From Prorocentrum cordatum (lineage: Eukaryota; Sar; Dinophyceae; Prorocentrales; Prorocentraceae), in NCBI GenBank assembly GCA_963575745.1, contig CAUYUJ010003681.1, forward strand, positions 245,063 through 309,062: a DNA stretch of 64,000 bases. Direction: 5' to 3'. Numbering within the stretch: position 1 is the first letter of the stretch; each line of letters opens with the position of its first letter. The notes beneath the pieces were generated by a model. The model ran no database searches. It was not told the DNA's origin and worked only from the letters and a program-made list of their open reading frames with translations. Shown here piece after piece: positions 45,771 through 56,640 of the stretch. Both the position numbers and the translations under genes were made by a program.

Positions 45771-45928
45771 AGGGGCGTTTGAGGGGGTGACAGTCTCGCA
45801 CGCCGAGTGTAGTTTCCGAAGTGTTGGCGCATTGTCATGGCACCGCTTTCGTTTCCAGTGCCACGATTGCTGCGCTACTACTGACGATCTTATGCTTACT
45901 ACCCTCACTTTCGCTAGCAAAGCCACAC

Positions 45929-46472
45929 ATTCGCTGAGCACCCCGCTCACCCATAGCTGGGTTGCGTCTGCAACCACAGCGTTGGGTGCGCGCCGAAGCC
46001 TGCGCCGCGCCGAGAGGGCGCGGGCGCCACGAGGTCTCGGTGCTGGTCGCAGCACGACCCAGCAACGGGCGAGAAATGGGGTGGGCACGGGCGGGTCGAA
46101 TCCCGAGCGCGGGGCGCGCGCCCCAGGCACACACAAACCTGTGGTACCTGCGCGCGGCCGCGGCGGGCAGCGGCCGCGCGCGGGGGCGCGCGGGCCTGCC
46201 CACATCGCTGCGGCGCGCCGCGGCGCGCGCGAGCCAAGCGGCGGCGCGGCGACTGCTCGCGCCTGCGTCCGCCGCGTGCGCCTGGGGCCAGCGAATGTGT
46301 GCGATGGAACCAGGGGCCGAACTCGTTCCATACACACAAATTCGCTGAGCACCCCGCTCACCCGTAGCTGGGTTGCGTCTGCAACCACAGCGTTGGGCGC
46401 GCGCCGAAGCCTGCTCTGCGCCGAGAGGGCGCGGGCGCCACGAGGCTTCGGTGCTGGTCGCAGCACGACCCA
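45929..46472. repeat. 133-bp direct repeats beside the tyrosine recombinase
   Basis: 45929-46061 and 46340-46472 are equal in length and differ at only a few positions. Both begin ATTCGCTGAGCACCCCGCTC and end GTGCTGGTCGCAGCACGACC. DIRS/Ngaro retroelements end in split direct or inverted repeats rather than LTRs, so these are probably terminal repeats of the interrupted retroelement. The 278-bp spacer contains extreme GC-rich alternating sequence. Confidence 0.7.
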
Positions 46473-46562
46473 ATGCAACGATGCGACCAGCGCCGTGCGC
46501 CGCTCACCCGTTGCGCACGCGGAGCGCGGCGCTCGGGCGCGCGCCGGGATGTCGCAGCCACA

Positions 46563-47090
46563 CTAGGTGTCTGAGCTGCTGTCAGAGCTGTCCGAGCAGT
46601 CGGACGCGGCGTTGCGCGCGGCCGCTACCCTCTCACTTTCGACCCGGACGCGGTCGATGTAAGCCAGGTGGGCGTTCGACGCCCAGCCTCCACGTTCCTT
46701 CGTTACTGCGGTCGGTGCACCCGCGCGATCGATGTCATCGGCGTGCCCCCTTGTGCGCGCGAGAGGGGCGGAGGGATGTGCGCGCCGAGTCGCGCGGGCG
46801 GTCGCGGGTCGCGACCTTCGTATGTCGTGGGTGCCGAATAGGTTGGCACTGTCTACGCCTATCCTGGACAATAGGGACCGAAGGATACGCCGGGCATCCG
46901 ACCCTGAGAACTGCGCGAACGGCTGAGTGCCTACTGCTGTGCCGCGCAGCACCGGGGGCAGCGCATGCACGGCGCGCGTCGCGGCGTGCGCGCGGCACCA
47001 ACACCTCCGGCGGAGTATCGACGCGCACGGCTTGTTCTTCCGTCTTGGCCTTGGCAACCAGAGGAGTGCTTCGTCTGCCGATATGGCCAA
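46563..47090 (-). CDS. Tyrosine recombinase, C-terminal catalytic part
   Basis: The last 175 codons carry the family's hallmark: THDIRRSR (His-x-x-Arg, residues 88-91), then KERGGWASNAHLAYIDR (Trp 136 at the second His/Trp position, nucleophile Tyr 144), and a Ser/Asp-rich tail SDCSDSSDSSSDT. The first catalytic Arg (box A) would lie upstream and is not seen in this frame, so the N-terminal half is lost, frameshifted or in sequence near 47100-47370. In DIRS-like elements this enzyme integrates the circular cDNA. The 133-bp repeats follow 90 bp downstream. Probably non-functional. Confidence 0.68.
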   Translation of the reverse strand: MAISADEALLWLPRPRRKNKPCASILRRRCWCRAHAATRAVHALPPVLRGTAVGTQPFAQFSGSDARRILRSLLSRIGVDSANLFGTHDIRRSRPATARATRRAHPSAPLARTRGHADDIDRAGAPTAVTKERGGWASNAHLAYIDRVRVESERVAAARNAASDCSDSSDSSSDT

Positions 47091-47534
47091 CTCCGCCTAG
47101 CGCGTTCGGCGCGTGCGCGGGTGCCCCAGCGCGCGCGCTTCCAGACGGCGCGGCCCGCCGCGCGGCCGCGCGACAGAGTGTTGCCGCACCACCAGATGGG
47201 TAAACACTCGGATGGTATGCGAAGCAGGAATATGCACGTAATTAGAAACATGGTGGATGCCACCTGCGCGACCGCTGGGTTGACTGGCGAATGCCGCGCG
47301 GCGGCCCCGCCTTTTCTTCTTCGCTGCGACCATGTAGGCCAAGTAATTGCGCAAACATAGCGTCACGAACGAAGCGCGGTTCGCGTGGCGCGTGTCCGCC
47401 GCGCCGCACGATGGCTGCCTTGGCCTTCCTGGGCGCGCGACGCGCGGCCTCGCGCGCGCGGTGGCGCGGGGGGCCGACGCCGGAGCAGCCGTCTGTTGCC
47501 GTTGGCGCTCGTGTCCAGGCGTAGCACTTCGCAG

Positions 47535-47770
47535 GCTGTCAGGGGTAACTCGGGTCAGGGATAACTCGGGTCAGGGATAACTCGGGTTCGTTTTTCGGGA
47601 ATCCGAACCCGAATTGCCCCGGGCCCGAGTTGCCCCGGATATTTCGGGCGCCCAGAGCCCCGAATCATCGGGGATCACTCGGGGCAGGGTTAACTCGGGT
47701 TCGTTTTCCGGGAACCCAAACCCGAGTTACCTCGGACCCGAGTTACCCCGGATAACTCGGGCGTCCAAGG
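47535..47770. repeat. ACTCGGG tandem/inverted repeat inside the retroelement
   Basis: Three GATAACTCGGGTCAGG-type copies, then a larger duplicated unit containing AACTCGGGTTCGTTTT(C)CGGG and AACCCGAGTTACC (inverted). The two halves repeat about 115 bp apart. Probably a small repeat insertion between RNase H and recombinase. Confidence 0.65.
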
Positions 47771-47774
47771 CTGT

Positions 47775-48892
47775 CTGCACGCGCCCGCAATCATTCCGGA
47801 ACGTGCCCGCGCAAGAGAAAGTGCCCGACCAGCACAACAGATCGTCCTGGGCGCACGCCGCAGATTATAGGAGTCTGCGGGCCGCGCAGGAGGGGTTGCG
47901 CGGATTGGTCGCGCCTCGCTGGGCGGCAGCGCGAGATGCCGGTCACGTCCGAGTGCGTCTATCGCAAAATTGAGCCAGCACCGCGCGCCGCTCTTCGAAG
48001 ATTGGCGGGTGGATGGTAAAGTGCTGACCAGGACCTCCAATCGGGCCCGTTCCGCCCATTCGCGCCGCTCCCCCTGCGAGGGCACGGGGCGCGCAAGCCA
48101 CTGCGCCTTGCGGGTGGCGAGGGCGGCCCTGGCCGCGGCATCGCCCTTTCGAATGCAGGCGCTATCGCTGTCAGGCGCTCTGGAGAACGGCTCCGCGCAT
48201 CCCCGCTACGCGCGGAAGAGGGCCCCGCGGTGCACAGGCGATCGAGCTCCGACAGGAGGGGTGCTGGCAGGACATGCAGGTCCGCGATGCACCTCAGCAG
48301 CGCCCCGACGAGATCCTGGCGGGTCTCGAACCCTTGCTCCGCCAGTACGCTGGCCGCACGCGCGACATCGGAGGCGCCCCCTGCGCGCCGGCGGGCGCGC
48401 GCGCGCACGCCGCGGGCGAGCCAGCCGAGCAACCTTTTATTCCGCGCTAGTGTAAACCGCGGGCGAGGCGAACCGATGCGACACTGCCTGTGCGGCGAAG
48501 ACGCCGACCCGCGCCCGCGCGCGCCGCTCGCCTAGAAAACGCTTCACGCCTCTTGATATGCCGGTCACCGCGTCGCGCACAGGGGGGCGGCCCCGGGGGC
48601 GGTCGGGCCAGCGCGGCCACCCGCGCGAGTCGACGGCACTCTTCGCTCGTGCCAGCCCGATCGCACCAGCAGGCGGTTTCGCCGCCGCGCCCCTGCAGCT
48701 GCGTGAGAGAACAGCAGCCATGCCGAACGCATAGAACCGCGGCCTCGGCCGCCGCCGCATCGCTGAAACGCCCTGGGAAGCTACGGCGAAAGTCGCGGGC
48801 GAGCTCCATCTTGCGCAATGCCGGCTAGCGTGGCAGCCGGTTCCGCTTGCGCGCGCGCGCGCCCCGCGGTGCGCGCACGCGGGGCAGTCTTA
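47775..48892 (-). pseudogene. Decayed retroelement coding sequence between RNase H and recombinase
   Basis: GC-rich minus-strand frames without stops but with Arg/Ala/Pro-rich translation. One protein-like stretch is AEQGFETRQDLVGALLRCIA near 48300. This interval should contain the remainder of RNase H and the recombinase N-terminus. No motif can be assigned, so treat as remnants. Confidence 0.4.
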
Positions 48893-49254
48893 CTAACATG
48901 CAGCACTCGCGGGCGGCGGCCCACAGCGGAAGGCCTCCGCGAGTTGTGCACGGACCCTCTTTCCCCCCAGGCGCGAGAGCAAATCCCGCTCCCCGCGGCT
49001 GGGAAGGTCGGCCAGGTTCCTTGCCGACTCCACGCGCTCTATCCACGCGTGGACCTGCCGCGGCGGCGTGGCCGCGCGCGCGTGTCTGGCGGCGCGCGGT
49101 TGCCGCGCTGCCTGGAGCGCCACTACCGCCGACCAGAATTGGTGCGCGAGAAAATTGTGGTCGCGTGACTTTGCGGCGCCCTTCCTGAAGTGCACTCAGC
49201 GACGCTGTTGTCTGAGAAGAAGACCACGCGGCGGCCGGCGAGCGCGCGTGCCCA
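48893..49254 (-). pseudogene. RNase H domain, C-terminal part of the retroelement polyprotein
   Basis: Begins at the element R junction with WARALAGRRVVFFSDNSVAE, where FFSDN is the third acidic residue of RNase H. After a frameshift it continues HFRKGAAKSRDHNFLAHQFW and WIERVESARNLADLPSRGE. The last motif (S/A-x-N-x-A-D-x-P-S-R-G) is the typical end of RNase H in dinoflagellate and DIRS-type retroelements. The frameshift lies at GAGTGCACTTC (about 49195-49205). The matching upstream half ends at 62743. Confidence 0.75.
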
Positions 49255-49289
49255 CCCTGAGGGTGGATCGGTCCAGTTTTCGGACCTAC
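49255..49289 (+). repeat. Element R left terminal inverted repeat
   Basis: CCCTGAGGGTGGATCGGTCC onward. Preceded by target CA. Confidence 0.85.
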
Positions 49290-49315
49290 GGAAAACAGGT
49301 CCAGTTCGCAAGATA

Positions 49316-49585
49316 ACATAAATCATGTTAAAAGCAAAAACGGACAGGTTTTATATTAAATTGCAAAACTGGACCTTTTTAATGCTAAAGCGTAAAACTT
49401 GAGTTTTTTATGTTAAATAGCAAAACTGGACCTTTTTTGTGTTAAAACGCAAAACTTGACTTTTTTGGGTTAAAGCGCAAAGCTGGACCTTTTTTTGGGT
49501 TAAAGCGCAAAGCTTGACCTTTTTTGGTTTAAACGCAAAGATAACTTTCTTTTTGCTACGACGCAAAACTTACCTTTATTTGTCA
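49316..49585. repeat. Element R left subterminal repeats
   Basis: About eight copies of a 28-30 bp unit, consensus near GTTAAAGCGCAAAACTGGAC followed by CTTTTTTT. AT-rich against the GC-rich surroundings. Candidate transposase-binding sites. Confidence 0.85.
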
Positions 49586-49679
49586 GCCGAAGCGCAACAG
49601 TGGACGCATGCTGTGTTTGCGCGTAAAAGACTGACGCAACTTAAGCCTCTCGTGCAAACTTGTCGACATATGTTGTTCA

Positions 49680-50190
49680 TCTGCTCCTCCTCCCTTTTCC
49701 TCCCTCCCCCCCGTCCTCCTCCTCCTTCCCTCCTCCTCCTCCTCCATTCATCCTCCTCCTTTTTCTTCTCATCTTCCCTCCTCCGTCTCCTCCTCCTCCT
49801 CTTCCTCCTCCTTCTCCTCCTCCTCCTCCTCCTTCCTCCTCCTCCTCCTCGTCCGCCTCTTCTTGTTCCTCATCCTCCTCCTCCTCCTTTTCCTCCTCCT
49901 CTTCCTCCTCTTCCTCCTCCTCCTCCTCCTCCTCTTCCTCCCTCTGCCTCTTCCTTCTCCTCCTCCTCCGCCTCCTCTCCGTTCCCCTTCTCCTGGGGGA
50001 TATTGCGACGACCTCTCAAGCGAAACCCAGCGAAGCGGCTAGCGAGTCAAGCTAATGTCCGCGGAGGCTGTCAATGCCACAGATTGCGACGACGTCTCAG
50101 GCGGAACTCACTCGAAACGGCCCTCCGCGGACCAGGGGGCGTTGCGGCTTCAGATTGCGACGATGTCTCCAGAGAAATCGCCAGGTGGCG
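49680..50190. repeat. (CCT)n tract and about 70-bp degenerate repeat
   Basis: CCT-rich to about 49990, then three copies of ATTGCGACGAC(C/G)TCTC-type sequence at about 50002, 50084 and 50154. Confidence 0.75.
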
Positions 50191-50302
50191 GTAACAGCGC
50201 CAGCTGACAGAATAGGAAAACTGAGAATCGAGGCGTATTATTTTTTTGCAGCTGAACCTGCAGAGCGGCGAGGTTGCTGCGGCGTCGGTCGAGGCCCAAA
50301 TC

Positions 50303-51002
50303 CTTACTTGCCATCGGCCTCTGCTGGGGCTTTGCCAGCCTTCGCGCGGGCCTCGTCGGCCTCTTCGTCTATGAGTTCGAAAATATCATTGTGTACTTGT
50401 CGCGCCCTGGGGCCCCAAGAGTATCTCGCAGAAGCGCTCCAGATGTCTGGGGGGAGGGACGTTTCAACGGATGGGTCGAGGAGCCCCCCCCCCCCCCCTC
50501 CCCCCCCCCCGCCACTCGCATTCTCACAAGTTCCGCCCCGCGCATTCCAACTTTCGTCTCAGCGAGTACGGGAGGGAAGAAGAGAGCGCGAGGGATGGGG
50601 CGGGAGGTCATCGAACCAAACGTTGAAACTACCCTTGCCTGGCTGGCTCTCGTTCGGGATCGGCGCATCGATCCCAAGCTGCCTGCAACCGCGCAGGATA
50701 GTTCCTCGTTGCTCGCACCCGAAAGCATTCACGTAGATAATCCCCAAGGATTCAGCCCACTCTCTCCTCTCAAGTTCTGCTGCTGTTTTCTGAGTCTTTC
50801 GGGGGTCGTCGGGCTCGGGGCCGGAGGGCGCGGGTTGGGAGTCGGGCTGGGCGTTAGGCGCCGTTCTTTCGGACCTCTCAGACGGGAAGAACGGGGCGAA
50901 CGGAGCGATCGGGGCTTCTTGTTCAGCTTGTTCGTTACCAGAGCCGTCGGTCTCTAATTCGTCGCGCATTGTTTTAGATTTTGAGTTGGCACCGTTGCTC
51001 AT
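50303..51002 (-). CDS. Gene Z: cargo protein of unknown function, two exons
   Basis: Exon 1 runs from ATG at 51002 (MSNGANSKSKTMRDELETDG) to about 50607. Exon 2 runs from about 50443 to the TAA at 50303. Joining at a shared GAC gives FNVWFDDIWSASARYSWGPR and then DIFELIDEEADEARAKAGK. The intron contains two long G runs; its borders are not GT-AG and are uncertain by a few bases. About 178 aa: a disordered, acidic, Pro-rich N-terminal half (SERSERTAPNAQPDSQPAPS) followed by a helical region with ELERREWAESLGIIYVNAFG. No known domain. It lies downstream of the transposase in element R, a position with no counterpart gene in element L. Confidence 0.6.
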
Positions 51003-51099
51003 TCGGCAAATCTCTGTTCGAACTTCGTTGGTCGGAGGTGTGATCAAACTGGGGTCTTTCGGGGATCTCTCGAGTCGACGGCCGCGCAATGGGACGGCC

Positions 51100-51380
51100 G
51101 CAGATCGGGCGGAGTTAGAACAGGAAGGGTGGCATAAGGATTTGAGAAGGGGAAGTGGGAAGTGGTAGTAGGAAGAAGAAGTAGGAAGGGGAGTAATTGA
51201 TGTGATAAGGACCCAGGCTCAGTATGACAGGGTGGTCAAGGGGGAGCGGTGAGATTTCTGTGAGAGTTCGGTGAGCTGTCGGTGAGATTTGCTTCTTTGT
51301 GCAGCGTGGAGGCCAGAGGGGGAAGGGGTCGGGTCGGTGGGGGGCAGTAGGAGGAGGAGAAGGCAAGAAGAGGAGGATGA
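51100..51380. other. No gene recognised
   Basis: Short stretch upstream of gene Z on the minus strand; no spliced-leader relict was found here. Confidence 0.4.
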
Positions 51381-52480
51381 CGGTCCTCCTCCTCCGCCCC
51401 CCCTCCTCCATCACCTCCTCCTTCTCCTCCTCCTCCTCCTCTACCTTCTCATCTTCCTCCTCCTCTTCCTCCTCCTGCTGCCCCTCCTCCTCATCTCCCC
51501 CCCCTCCCCGTCCTTCTCCTCCTCCTCCGCCTCCTCCTCCTCCTTCTCCTCCTCCCAATCAACATCATCATCAGCATCATCATCATCATCATCATCAGCA
51601 TCATCATCATCCCCCTCATCCTCCTCCTGCCCCTCATCTCCGCCTCCTCCTCCGCATCCTCCTCCTGCCCTTCCTCCTCCCCCCCCTCCTCCTACTCCTC
51701 CTCCTCCTCCTCCTCCTCCTGACCCTCGTCATCATCCTCCTTTTCCTCCTCCTCCTTCTCCTCCTCCTCCCCCCCCCCCCCCTGCTCCTCCCCTAGTATC
51801 TTCCTCCTGCCCCTCCTCCCTCGCCCCCCCCCCCCCCCCCCCCCACACCACCACCACCACCACCACCACCACCCCACCACCACCACCACCACCACCACCA
51901 CCACCACCACCACCACCACCACCACCACCACCACCACCACCACACCCCCCACCCACCCCCCACCCCCACCCTCCCCCTCCCCCTCCTCCTCCTCATCCCC
52001 CTCCCCCCCCTCCTCCTCCTCCTCCTCCTCCTCCTCCTCCTCCTCCTCCTCCTCCTCCTCCTCCTCCTCCTCCTCCTCCTCCCCTCCTCATCCTCCTCAT
52101 CCCCCTCCCCCCCCCCTCCTCCCCCTCCTCCTCCTCCTCCTCCTCCTCCTCCTCCTCCTCCTCCTCCTCCTCCCCTCCTCCTCCTCCTCCCCCTCCTCCT
52201 CCTCCTCCTCCTCCTCCTCCCCTTCCTCCTCCTCCCCCCCCCCCATCCTCCTCCTGCCTGCTCATCTCACTCTTCCTCCTCCTCCTCCTCCTCCTCCTCC
52301 TCCACTTCATCCCCCGCCGCCATCTCATCCTCCTCCTGTCCCTCGCCCTCATCCTCCTCGTGCTCCTCGTCCTCCTCCTCCTCCTCCTCCTCCTTCGCCT
52401 CCTTCTCCTTCTCCTCATCCTCCTCCTGCCCCTCATCCTCATCCTCCCCCTGCTCAGTTTCTCTTCTTCCCCTCATCATT
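51380..52480. repeat. 1.1-kb polypyrimidine block: (CCT)n, (CAT)n, (CCA)n
   Basis: CCT at 51390-51560, CAT at 51560-51615, CCT and C runs at 51620-51840, CCA at 51845-51940, then CCT to 52480. All frames are homopolymeric (poly-Pro, Ser, Leu, Trp or Gly). Confidence 0.92.
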
Positions 52481-52554
52481 TCCTCCACCGCTGCGGGCGC
52501 TGCCGCAAAGGGGAGGGCCACCCCTGACCTTTCAGAGGAGAAGGGTGGATGGAG

Positions 52555-52830
52555 GACGGGAGGAGGAGGAGGAGTGAGGAGGATTTGGAGGAGGAGGAGG
52601 AGGAGGAGAAGGAGAAGGAGGAGGAGGAAGAGGAGGAGGTTGAAGAGGAGAAGGTGGAGGAGGAGGTGGAGGAGGGGGCATGAGGGAGCGATGGGGGCAT
52701 GGTGAGGAGGTTGGAGAAGGATGAGCAGGCGGAGGAGGAGGAAGGAGGAGGAGGAGGAGGAGGAGGAGGCAGAGGAGGGAGGAGGAGGAGGAGGAGGAGG
52801 AGGAGGAGGAGGAGGAGGAGGGAAGTGACC
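52555..52830. repeat. (GGA)n polypurine block
   Basis: Complementary to the preceding CCT block and separated from it by about 75 bp of mixed sequence, so the pair can form a very long hairpin. Confidence 0.9.
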
Positions 52831-52862
52831 CACCCCTGACCTGGCCCAGCGAAAATGGCCTC

Positions 52863-52990
52863 CCGTTGGGGCCCTCAGGGGCTCTCATGAACTCCAGGGG
52901 GCTCTCATGAACTCCAGGGGCTCTCATGAACTGCAGGTGCTCCCAGGGGCTCTCATGAACTCCTCAGGGGGGCTCTCATGAACTCCAGGC
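52863..52990. repeat. GGGCTCTCATGAACTCCAGG tandem repeat
   Basis: About five copies of a 21-28 bp unit, variably spaced. The central TCATGA is a palindrome. Confidence 0.85.
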
Positions 52991-53219
52991 GGCATCCTCG
53001 GACCCCCCGAACAACTGGCCTATCAGGCAGTCATGGGGCCCGGTTCCTTGAACAACGTGACATGTCTTTATTGTTTTTAGTTGTTTTAGCACATGCCCTG
53101 CACGAGGAAACGCAGGCGTCAGCGTCAGCCGTCGAGGCTGCAAGCAACGCGACTGTATCACGAGTGGGCCAGAATCGAGTTCAGTTCCTTCTCCTCCTCC
53201 CCCCCACCTCATCCATTGA

Positions 53220-53350
53220 ATTTCCGCCTGCGTCGTTCAGTTGTTCCTCCTCCACCTCCTTCTCCCCCTCCCCCTCCTTCGCCCTCCTCCTCCTCCTCCT
53301 CCTCCTCCTCCTTCTCCTCCTCCTTCTCCTCCTCCTTTTTCCTTCTCCTC
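53220..53350. repeat. (CCT)n tract
   Basis: Immediately 3' of the element R transposase stop codon (minus strand). No coding sequence between 52990 and 53445 is recognised. Confidence 0.85.
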
Positions 53351-53445
53351 CTGTATCATCTCTGGGCTCGGCGTCGAACCCAGGGTTAAATCTGAAACCG
53401 TGCCCGCCCACACTCGTAGGCAGCATTGCCCATGAGCTTGAAACA

Positions 53446-55942
53446 TCAGCGCCCAGGCTGGACGCCGCTAGCGTTGCTCCCGTGAAAGAAGCGCTGTTGG
53501 CCGACCGCCATGTCGCCTTGCAAATCTATCCTCTCGAAGAGCCGTATCTCCCAGTGTGTTTTGTGAACGTTCGCAGCTGCAACCGCAGCGTGAAGATTTA
53601 AACTCTCGTGTAGGAACGTCGCATACTTCATGGGATTTCCATAACGTGGTATACGGCGTACCATGTGTACCCAGAAGTGATGTTTGTAAATGAATGGTAT
53701 ACCTGCAGACCTGATGAAATGCAAATGGCGCATACAATTGTCCATCAGCTTTCTGGCTGTATCGTGTGACGGCATTGCAGGCGCACCCTTTAGGTCCGCC
53801 ATAAACAATGTCAAAGACCTACATGCCCCTGTGAGATCAAACGTATGTGCAAATCTGTTCGAGAACTCCAAACATACATCGGGCGCCCATGGGAGCAACG
53901 CATTCGTCTCTGAGCCCATTGTAGACAGAGTTGGCGCCGCCGCATTTCCTATCACTCATTTCTGCCACCCACATATCCTATAGTTTAGCGGAACATCATT
54001 TCGATCGTACCAGTCGTCTAAATGCTCGGACAATCGTTCCAAGGTTACTTCAGTTATGACATGATGGCCCCCCCCCCCTAACGTTGAACGCATTCCCTTC
54101 GATAATCGCCCACATCGCACTGGAGATAATCCGCTGATGTACCCCCAAGTAGAGAATATGGATGACGTCGAGGACGAACGTGAGAGATGGCGTTGTTAGC
54201 GTGCGGGTGCTGAACAAAGGGTTGCGATATAGCATTGCATCGATGCATGCTTGCCCGTAACACCTCCCCCTCCAGAACGTAACTCTTGCAGGGAGTTGCA
54301 ACGCTGAAAACTCGCCGACATCTGGAAGAGCTTGGCTTGGCACGATGCGGTCGCCTGCCTCCAGCTGGCAACCAGTGGCCACAACTGGTCGAGACAGGGA
54401 ACGGCCCCTGACCCTGTCTAACCTGCGGTCCCAGAACAAGCCACCGTCTGAAATCACCTTGCGACGTCTTGCGTGCAAACTCGTTGGCATTAGCTACTGG
54501 GTGCATTCGACGAAGTGGGCGGGAAAACGGTGCCCCACTCAAAGCGTGAAACGCGCGACAAACACAACCCACGGGATGCAAACCGATCGCACCAGAAGCT
54601 TGGGACAGTGCGAACGAGTTTACACGCAGATGTCGCCTTCATCCGATCGCTCTCATTCCTGAGATGAACGGTAATCTCGCACAGCCTACAGTTGTCGTCG
54701 TATTCGTGCCCGCCCACGCACCCCCATGTATCGTGCCGCAGCGCGACGTCGTGGTATGTATGCATGTTATCAGAAAAAGTGTTGCACATCCAACATGGGT
54801 GGAAACCGCTTCCCAAACCTCTCAGGCCGAACGTTACACTTTGCTCCATAAGATCCCCCTTAATCCAGATGAGAGCGCCACGCCGAAGAGGTGAGCCAGC
54901 AAGACTAGAACGGTGGCTGCCTGTTGGCCAAGGGCCCCCAGTGTGGGTTTCACGTGGGCATTGGCCCGCCAGCAAAGACTCGAACCCCCACGCCAGGGAA
55001 AGCATGACTGGGTAAACGGTGCACCAGCCCCTGCACCCGCATTTGCAGAGCTCACTTTTTCTCTGGATTGCCAGGGTGCGCCGTTTGTTCTGGGGGAGGA
55101 GGTGGACGAAAAAAACCAGTCAAAGAGTCTGCTTTGCCCGTGCGGTCGCTTCGGGTGTAAATCTGATACCATCCACGTATATAGGAGGAAGGAAGCACAT
55201 ACAGGTCGCATATCTTTGCCCCCCCCCCCCTCCCCTTCCGAAGCGAGACGGGGGAGGGCGACTAAGAACACCGACTTGTAATTGCGTTCCCCCCCCCCAT
55301 TACAGTGAGCACAGCAACGGCTTCTGAGGAGCACGTCGGGCGACAGCGGGATGCCAGCTATAAAATCTTGGAATTGTGCGAACTCCTCATTTCTAGACAA
55401 GTTATCTTCACTCAACTCGGGGTCCTGATCGATCTGTTGTTCAATCGCTTCGAACACTGGGATCCTGGGGAGAAGCTCCGTTGCCCGACCAGCGTTTTTT
55501 CGCAGACTGGCACCTCAATGTAATAGTAATCTGAAGCTGGCCTCCGAGGTATTACCGTGTCGAGATGTTTCTGGAAATTTCCGCCCGTGTTCTTGGGGCC
55601 CATTGCGAGCCGTTGGACATCCCCTTGTGCGCCAGCCTGCTTTGCCCAGAACGCTACAATGCACAGATCCGTAGCCGTCATCGGCTTGGAGCCAGCGTAC
55701 ATTCCCAACAGGTAGCGAAACAGCTGATTCCCTGCATCTCGCTTTGCCTGCTCTCTGCGCTCATGCTCTTGCCTCTGTGCACCCCAATCCATATCAGAAA
55801 CAGCTGGGTCTACCTGTGCCAAGAGAGGGCTACTGATCGAGTAGCACTGAAATCTGGCTCCAGCGTGCTGCCCCGACGCTGGCGCACCGTGAGAAAGTGG
55901 GAGGTCCTGGATCCTGGGGTTCGTCCCTGGCGAAATCACCAT
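53446..55942 (-). pseudogene. Element R DDE-type transposase, frame-interrupted
   Basis: Starts at MVISPGTNPRIQDLPLSHG. In order: SKPMTATDLCIVAFWAKQAG, PVFEAIEQQIDQDPEL, IYVDGIRFT (candidate first Asp, near 55172), ELCKCGCRGWCTVYP (Cys cluster, near 55035), LIWIKGDL and FHPCWMC, LDVIHILYLGV (second Asp, near 54168), KHHFWVHMVRR, then YATFLHESLN (Glu, near 53607). Frame changes occur at a T6 run (55495-55500), an A7 run (55109-55115) and a C11 run (54068-54078); these are plus-strand letters. A TGA interrupts at 53956-53958. At least one intron probably lies around 54480-54600. Same superfamily as the element L transposase, but distant. The homopolymer breaks could be assembly errors; the TGA is harder to explain that way. 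Confidence 0.72.
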
Positions 55943-56039
55943 CGGCGTTAAACTTTGCGTTCGTTCTCAACAATTCCAGTCCCGTAACGTGCCGAACCGT
56001 TTTTTCTGGGAAACGACCAGACACCCTTGGGCAAACTCG

Positions 56040-56215
56040 GTTTTTCCGAATCTCATCGAAATCTCACCGGAATCTCACCTGAATCTCACCGGTTTCTCAT
56101 CGGTCAAATCTCATCGCTTGGAGGTGCACAAAACCTGTAAAATAATATGTTTTCGGCAAAATCTCACCGGAATCTCATCGGTTTCTCATCAAAATCTCAC
56201 CGCTCGAATTTTCGA
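56040..56215. repeat. ATCTCACCGGA 11-nt periodic repeat, copy 1
   Basis: Tandem AATCTCACCGG/TTTCTCATCGG words between the transposase and gene Y. The same word family recurs between genes Y and X (59035-59150). Confidence 0.85.
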
Positions 56216-56249
56216 GGATCGTTCGGTCTGGGCCGCTCGATTTCAAGAT

Positions 56250-56470
56250 TTTCCAGTTCCGAGGCTTCCAGGAAGCCTCGCGTCAGAAATTTTCAGGATT
56301 TTCTATTTCCGAGGCCTCCAGGGGCACTCAGTTCAAGAATTTCCACGTCTGAGGCCTCCAGAGGCCCTCAGAGGCATCCCGAGGCCTCCTGAGGAGACTT
56401 CGAGCCCCTCTGAGGCCCATCGATGCTTCCCGAAGCCCCCTGAGGGCACTTCGAAGCCCCCCGAACTTCG
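56250..56470. repeat. GAGGCCTCCAGG-type degenerate repeat
   Basis: Repeated GAGGCCTC(C/T)(A/T)GG words continuing from the preceding array. Confidence 0.7.
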
Positions 56471-56484
56471 AGGCCTCTGGAAGA

Positions 56485-56640
56485 AGGGAGGCGGCGGGGG
56501 AGGAGGAGGAGGAGGAGGAGGAGGAGGGGGAGGAGGAGGAGGAGGAGGAGGAGGAGGAGGATGAGGGGGGGAGGAGGAGGCAGGAGGGAGGAGGAGGAGG
56601 AGCAGGAGGAGGAGGAGGAGGACGAGCAGGAGGAGGAGGG
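56485..56640. repeat. (GGA)n tract
   Basis: Between the transposase start and gene Y stop; purine triplets only. Confidence 0.9.

Noticed and set aside
46965-47360. Plus-strand frames across the recombinase and RNase H region
   Set aside because: GC-rich shadow frames opposite recognisable minus-strand motifs (HDIRR, GGW, FFSDN).
56022-56045. CTTGGGCAAACTCGG as a minus-strand leader relict for the element R transposase
   Set aside because: Only about 11 of 16 positions match; not distinguishable from chance.
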